DNA of 9,159 nt from Pseudomonadota bacterium (GTDB lineage Bacteria; Pseudomonadota; Alphaproteobacteria; Rhizobiales; Xanthobacteraceae), in NCBI GenBank assembly GCA_023414975.1, contig JAEZMI010000417.1, positions 1 through 9,159 on the forward strand. The letters are read 5' to 3'. The notes under the pieces were generated by a model. That model was not told where the DNA came from. It worked only from the letters and a program-made list of their open reading frames with translations, and did no database searches. Both the position numbers and the translations under genes were made by a program. Positions within the stretch are counted from its first letter, which is position 1. Each line of letters starts with the position of its first letter. Positions 6,729 to 9,159 of the stretch are shown here, piece by piece.

Positions 6729-7357
6729 CACAGCGACCCCCGCGTGGTGGATTCACGTTCAGCGGCATTGGCGGCGGCGTCCTCGATGTCGTCACGGCTT
6801 GCCGCTTCATCGAGGATGATCTTCTCCATCTCCTCCACGTCGTGCAGGCGTTGCGGCCAGTCGCCGGTGCGGATGCAGATGAGGCAGCGCACCACCTCGA
6901 CCATGCCCTGCAGGAGCAGCAGCACGCCGGTGATCGGGATCAGCGCCTTGAAGGGCCAGATCACCGGGCCGTCGGGGCTGAAGGAGGAGTGCTCGTTCAG
7001 CATGTAGGAGAGGTGGAAATAGCCCCAGCCCGAATAGATGAGGGCGAGGATGCCGGGGAAATAGAAGAGGAAGTAGAGGACCAGATCGGTCTTCGCCTGG
7101 GTGGCCGGAGCCCATTTGCGGTAGAGGAAGTCGCCCCGGACATGGCCGTTGCGCGAGAGCGTGTAGGCGCCGGCCATCATGAACAGGGCGCCGTAGAGCA
7201 TCAGGCTTACGTCATAGGCCCAGGTAGTGGGATCGCGGAGCACATAGCGGCAGAACACCTCGTAGGTGATCGCCAGCATGAGGATGACGATGCACCAGGC
7301 GAAGGTTTTGCCGACGAAGGCGTTCAGCCGGTCGACGCCGAGAAGGAGCGATTGCAT
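6728..7357 (-). CDS. dctQ: TRAP transporter small permease (DctQ subunit)
   Basis: The protein is 209 residues from the ATG at 7357, with four hydrophobic segments (about 17-37, 51-67, 92-110 and 136-160) as expected for the four-helix DctQ subunit. Matching features are TYEVFCRYVLRDPTTWAYDVSLMLYG (31-56) and the RNGHVRGDF motif (69-77). A charged, acidic cytoplasmic tail rich in Glu and Asp follows the last helix (about 170-209) and is longer than in many DctQ proteins. The start is supported by a GAAGAGG ribosome site seven bases upstream; the frame stays open for 19 more codons upstream but that stretch is not hydrophobic or conserved. It lies 146 bases downstream of dctP and overlaps dctM, so Q and M are one coupled translation unit. 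Confidence 0.92.
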   Translation of the reverse strand: MQSLLLGVDRLNAFVGKTFAWCIVILMLAITYEVFCRYVLRDPTTWAYDVSLMLYGALFMMAGAYTLSRNGHVRGDFLYRKWAPATQAKTDLVLYFLFYFPGILALIYSGWGYFHLSYMLNEHSSFSPDGPVIWPFKALIPITGVLLLLQGMVEVVRCLICIRTGDWPQRLHDVEEMEKIILDEAASRDDIEDAAANAAERESTTRGSL

Positions 7358-7404
7358 GGACGAGCCTCTTCGGGCGGGCACGCTGGAGGCGTGAGCCGAC
7401 GCGG

Positions 7405-7423
7405 GGCCACGCACAGGGTGGCC
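7405..7423 (-). other. Second hairpin in the dctP-dctQ gap
   Basis: GGCCAC (7405-7410) and GTGGCC (7418-7423) form a perfect 6-base-pair stem with a 7-base loop, with CGAC/GTCG bases outside able to extend it across an internal bulge. It sits between the stronger hairpin near the dctP stop and the dctQ start. It could help stabilise the dctP message or modulate dctQ expression; the sequence alone does not decide, and short GC stems arise often in DNA of this composition. Confidence 0.3.
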
Positions 7424-7463
7424 GTCGCGCCCTCATGCCGGTGGAATGCCGCAGATATGAAAC

Positions 7464-7492
7464 GGCCCCCCTCCATGCCGGGGAGAGGGGCC
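7464..7492 (-). terminator. Terminator-like hairpin just after dctP (probable attenuator)
   Basis: On the minus strand the transcript would fold GGCCCCTCTCC with GGAGGGGGGCC, 11 base pairs with one internal A-C mismatch, around a 7-base loop, followed by GTTTCATAT, a poor U-run. The stem begins 12 bases past the dctP stop codon and about 105 bases before dctQ. Such hairpins after the binding-protein gene commonly make the periplasmic component more abundant than the membrane subunits, by partial termination or by blocking 3' exonuclease decay. The weak U-run argues for partial rather than complete termination. Confidence 0.6.
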
Positions 7493-7503
7493 TGCACGGA
7501 CGG

Positions 7504-8643
7504 TCAGGCCGTCTTGAAGAAGTGGTCGTAGGCGACCCGGGAGTCCGGCTCGTATTCGAGGCGGAAGCCCACGATGCGCTTTGCCCATGCCTTCTGGCTG
7601 TCGACCACCTTCTTGAACACCGGGTCGGCCGACAGGTTGGCGATGACCGTGTCCCATGCCTTGAGCTGGGCTTCCAGCACGGATCTGGGCGTGGGCAGCA
7701 CCTTCACGCCGCGCGCCTTGATGGCTTCCAGATCCTTGGAATAGCGGTCCTGCGCCTTCCACATCATGGTGGCGGAGGTGGCGTCGGACGCGCCCTTGAG
7801 GATTTCCTGCACGTCCTTCGGAAGCCCGTCGAACTTGGTCTTGTTGAACAGGATCTCGAAACATTCGAGCGCCTGATGGTAGCTGCCGAGCATGTAGACC
7901 TTCGCGACGTCGGGGAAGCCGAGCACGAGGTCGGAGGAGGGGTTGTTGAACTCCGCGCCGTCGAGCAGGCCCCGGTCGATGGCCGGCACGATCTCGCCGC
8001 CCGGCACGATCGTCACGGCCGCGCCGAACTCCTTGAACAGGTCGGCCCCGAGGCCGACGGTCCGGTACTTCATGCCCTTCATGTCGGCGGGGCCGGTGAC
8101 TTCCTTCTTGAACCAGCCCAGCGGCTGGCCCGGCATGGGGCCGGACAGCATGCCGACCACGTTCAGTTTGAGCGTGTTCTGGACCAGATCGTCATAGAGC
8201 TCCTGTCCGCCGCCGAAGCGAATCCAGCCGAGAAGCTCGTCGGCGTCCCAGCCGAAGGCGGGGGCCGTGCCGAAGAGCGAGAACGCCTTGTTCTTTCCGT
8301 ACCAGTAGGCGGCGACGCCATGACCGCCATCGAGAATGCCGGACGATACCGCGTCGAGCATCTGGAAGGCCGGCACCACCGACCCGGCGGGCAGAAGTTC
8401 AAGCTCCACGCGCCCGCCGGTCATGGCATTGACGCGCTTGACATAGTCGCCGGCGAATTCGTGGAAGATGTCCTTGTTCGGCCAGGTCGACTGGAACTTC
8501 AGCTTGATCGGGGCCTGTGCGTGCACCGCCGGGGCGGCGATGACGCCCGCGCCGGCTGCAGCCGCGGCGGTGGTGATGAAGCGGCGGCGGCTGGTGCGCA
8601 GATCCTGGCGCGATCCGGCGTTCTTCCCTGACGTGTCGGTCAT
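7504..8643 (-). CDS. dctP: TRAP transporter substrate-binding protein (DctP; TakP/FcbT1-like)
   Basis: The 379-residue protein carries a twin-arginine signal peptide: SRRRFIT (18-24), an alanine-rich core (26-38) and a likely cut after AVHA (residue 42), so it is probably exported folded by Tat. The mature part follows the TRAP binding-protein pattern of the TakP / mannitol-chloroaromatic branch: FQSTWPNKDIFHEFAGDYVKR near 50, ELLPAGSVVPAFQMLDAVSSGILDGGHG (82-109), AAYWYGKNKAFSLFGTAPAFG, RFGGGQELYDDL, and MKYRTVGLGADLFKEFGA, where Arg194 is in the position of the conserved carboxylate-binding arginine. A EFNNPSSDLVLGFPDVAKVYMLGSYHQ-type block follows. The substrate is probably an organic acid (2-oxo acid or aromatic carboxylate), but which cannot be read from sequence. 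The start at 8643 is firm: AGGAGG lies seven bases upstream and the Tat motif follows, whereas the 35-codon upstream extension looks non-coding. It is the first gene of the dctPQM operon. Confidence 0.94.
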   Translation of the reverse strand: MTDTSGKNAGSRQDLRTSRRRFITTAAAAAGAGVIAAPAVHAQAPIKLKFQSTWPNKDIFHEFAGDYVKRVNAMTGGRVELELLPAGSVVPAFQMLDAVSSGILDGGHGVAAYWYGKNKAFSLFGTAPAFGWDADELLGWIRFGGGQELYDDLVQNTLKLNVVGMLSGPMPGQPLGWFKKEVTGPADMKGMKYRTVGLGADLFKEFGAAVTIVPGGEIVPAIDRGLLDGAEFNNPSSDLVLGFPDVAKVYMLGSYHQALECFEILFNKTKFDGLPKDVQEILKGASDATSATMMWKAQDRYSKDLEAIKARGVKVLPTPRSVLEAQLKAWDTVIANLSADPVFKKVVDSQKAWAKRIVGFRLEYEPDSRVAYDHFFKTA

Positions 8644-8650
8644 GGGGATT

Positions 8651-8656
8651 CCTCCT
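8651..8656 (-). promoter_or_regulatory. Strong ribosome binding site of dctP
   Basis: AGGAGG on the minus strand with a 7-base spacer to ATG at 8643 is the best Shine-Dalgarno sequence in the window and fixes the dctP start. It fits high expression of a periplasmic binding protein. Upstream on the same strand a TTGACC (8735-8740) could be a -35 element, but no convincing -10 follows at 16-18 bases, so I do not call the promoter. Confidence 0.75.
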
Positions 8657-8829
8657 ATGGCGTTTCCTCGCGGGTCGTGCCCGCCGGGCAGCGCTTCAGC
8701 GCCTTGTCCCGATCCGCCAAGGAGACGATGACGCAAGGTCAAGTGCAAGCGCTAAATGTCGGCATGCGCGGCGTTGCGCTTGAACGATAGTCGTACCGCC
8801 GGGCGGTTTCCCGGTTTCCTCCGGTGCTT

Positions 8830-8847
8830 TCGTCATCCCTCTGTCAT
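8830..8847 (+). promoter_or_regulatory. Candidate Pho box (PhoB binding site)
   Basis: Two direct half-sites, TCGTCAT (8830-8836) and CTGTCAT (8841-8847), are separated by CCCT, giving the exact 11-base repeat period of a Pho box. The second half matches the consensus CTGTCAT fully and the first at 5 of 7 positions. It lies 63 bases before the start codon of the exported phytase-like gene, on that gene's strand, where PhoB would replace a -35 element. No clear -10 follows. The match between site and likely phosphate-related gene raises confidence. Confidence 0.6.
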
Positions 8848-8874
8848 CCGTGCGCTCTTGAACTGCGCCGGAAA

Positions 8875-8891
8875 GCGGGGCTCCACCCCGC
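8875..8891 (+). other. Small hairpin in the leader of the 3'-end gene
   Basis: GCGGGG (8875-8880) and CCCCGC (8886-8891) make a perfect 6-base-pair stem with a 5-base loop (CTCCA), ending 8 bases before the GGGGAT ribosome site (8899-8904). The CCCC arm could alternatively pair with that GGGG, which would hide the ribosome site, so a role in translation is imaginable but unproven; the stem is short and may be chance. Confidence 0.25.
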
Positions 8892-8910
8892 GTCAACTGG
8901 GGATACTTCC

Positions 8911-9159
8911 ATGCGCTCGATTTTTCTCGCTGGCGTATCGGCCCTCGTCCTCGGCCTCGCGGCGCCCGTCGCCCAGGCTGAGGCGCCGGCCGTGTTCAAC
9001 CGGATCGCGACCTTCAACGTGGTCGACAATCTCCCGGCGGGGGCCGATCCGGCGAAAGAGACCGCGGCGGAGATCATCACCTACACGGAGGACGGGAACA
9101 CGCTGATCTACAGCGACAGTCCCGGCAAGCGCATCGGCTTCATCGACATCACCGATCCG
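8911..9159 (+). CDS. Exported phytase-like / beta-propeller esterase-like protein (3' end missing)
   Basis: The frame from ATG at 8911 stays open for 83 codons to the window end. The protein begins with a clear Sec signal peptide: MRS, a hydrophobic core (residues 4-18) and APVAQA with a likely cut after residue 23. The mature start FNRIATFNVVDNLPAG, then AAEIITYTEDGNTLIYSDSPGKRIGFIDITDP, resembles the first blade of proteins annotated as 'esterase-like activity of phytase family' or choice-of-anchor-type propeller proteins, in which an AEI...DG-TLIYTD...-GFVDITDP pattern recurs. This assignment is from memory of the family and only the N-terminus is visible. The start has GGGGAT six bases upstream. 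The Pho box ahead of it and the export signal suggest a periplasmic or secreted enzyme releasing phosphate from organic esters. It is divergent from dctP across 267 bases, which hold the Pho box and both leaders and no other gene I can support. Confidence 0.65.
   Translation, partial: MRSIFLAGVSALVLGLAAPVAQAEAPAVFNRIATFNVVDNLPAGADPAKETAAEIITYTEDGNTLIYSDSPGKRIGFIDITDP

Noticed and set aside
7435..8631. A 398-codon open frame on the plus strand opposite dctP and its downstream gap.
   Set aside because: It has no family motif and reads through the dctP-dctQ hairpins; dctP has a signal peptide, a strong ribosome site and family motifs on the minus strand.
8697..8709. A 13-base match (CAGCGCCTTGTCC) between the window start (2-14) and the dctP upstream region.
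   Set aside because: A match of this length is expected about once by chance in 9 kb of GC-rich DNA, and the flanks do not match, so it is not a repeat or attachment site.
8696..9106. Small frames on both strands between dctP and the exported protein gene (8696-8896 minus, 8756-9106 plus).
   Set aside because: Neither has a ribosome site or recognisable motif; the plus one overlaps the Pho box and then runs out of frame across the signal-peptide gene at 8911.

Overview
The window is GC-rich with strong G/C bias at third codon positions. Its gene content (a CoxF/XdhC-like protein, a molybdopterin-binding/MobA-like fusion, a BcsS-type protein, a TakP/FcbT-like TRAP transporter) suggests an alphaproteobacterium of the Hyphomicrobiales (Rhizobiales), perhaps Xanthobacteraceae-like. 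That placement is an inference from remembered family distributions, not a database result. Coding density is high, no gap between genes exceeds about 270 bases, and I see no mobile element, CRISPR array, tRNA or rRNA.

Layout. (1) Bases 2-2274, + strand: the 3' part of an operon for maturation of a molybdenum hydroxylase. An XdhC-family gene (5' end outside the window) overlaps by 4 bases a gene for a two-domain protein, molybdopterin-binding followed by a MocA-like nucleotidyltransferase. Together they would prepare and insert the cytosine-dinucleotide form of the cofactor into a xanthine/CO/aldehyde-dehydrogenase-type enzyme, probably encoded just upstream. (2) 2295-3684, - strand: a secreted BcsS-like protein and a DUF488 protein, separated by about 150 bases that hold a clear dyad symmetry. 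(3) 3843-5318, + strand, divergent from the DUF488 gene: a HerA/FtsK-superfamily ATPase with intact Walker motifs and a C-terminal region I do not recognise. It meets the next operon tail to tail across an 80-base gap filled by a long imperfect palindrome. (4) 8643-5400, - strand: a complete tripartite TRAP transporter in the order dctP (Tat-exported binding protein), dctQ, dctM, with terminator-like hairpins between dctP and dctQ. (5) 8911 to the end, + strand: the start of a gene for an exported protein that resembles phytase-like/beta-propeller esterases, preceded by a good candidate Pho box, so probably induced by phosphate starvation.

Most of the window is ordinary metabolic and transport gene content. 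I found no convincing new multi-gene system. The points most worth a second look are the Pho box upstream of the partial exported protein, the unrecognised C-terminal half of the HerA-like ATPase, the dctP-dctQ hairpins, and the palindrome at 5340-5393, which may be a dispersed repeat.
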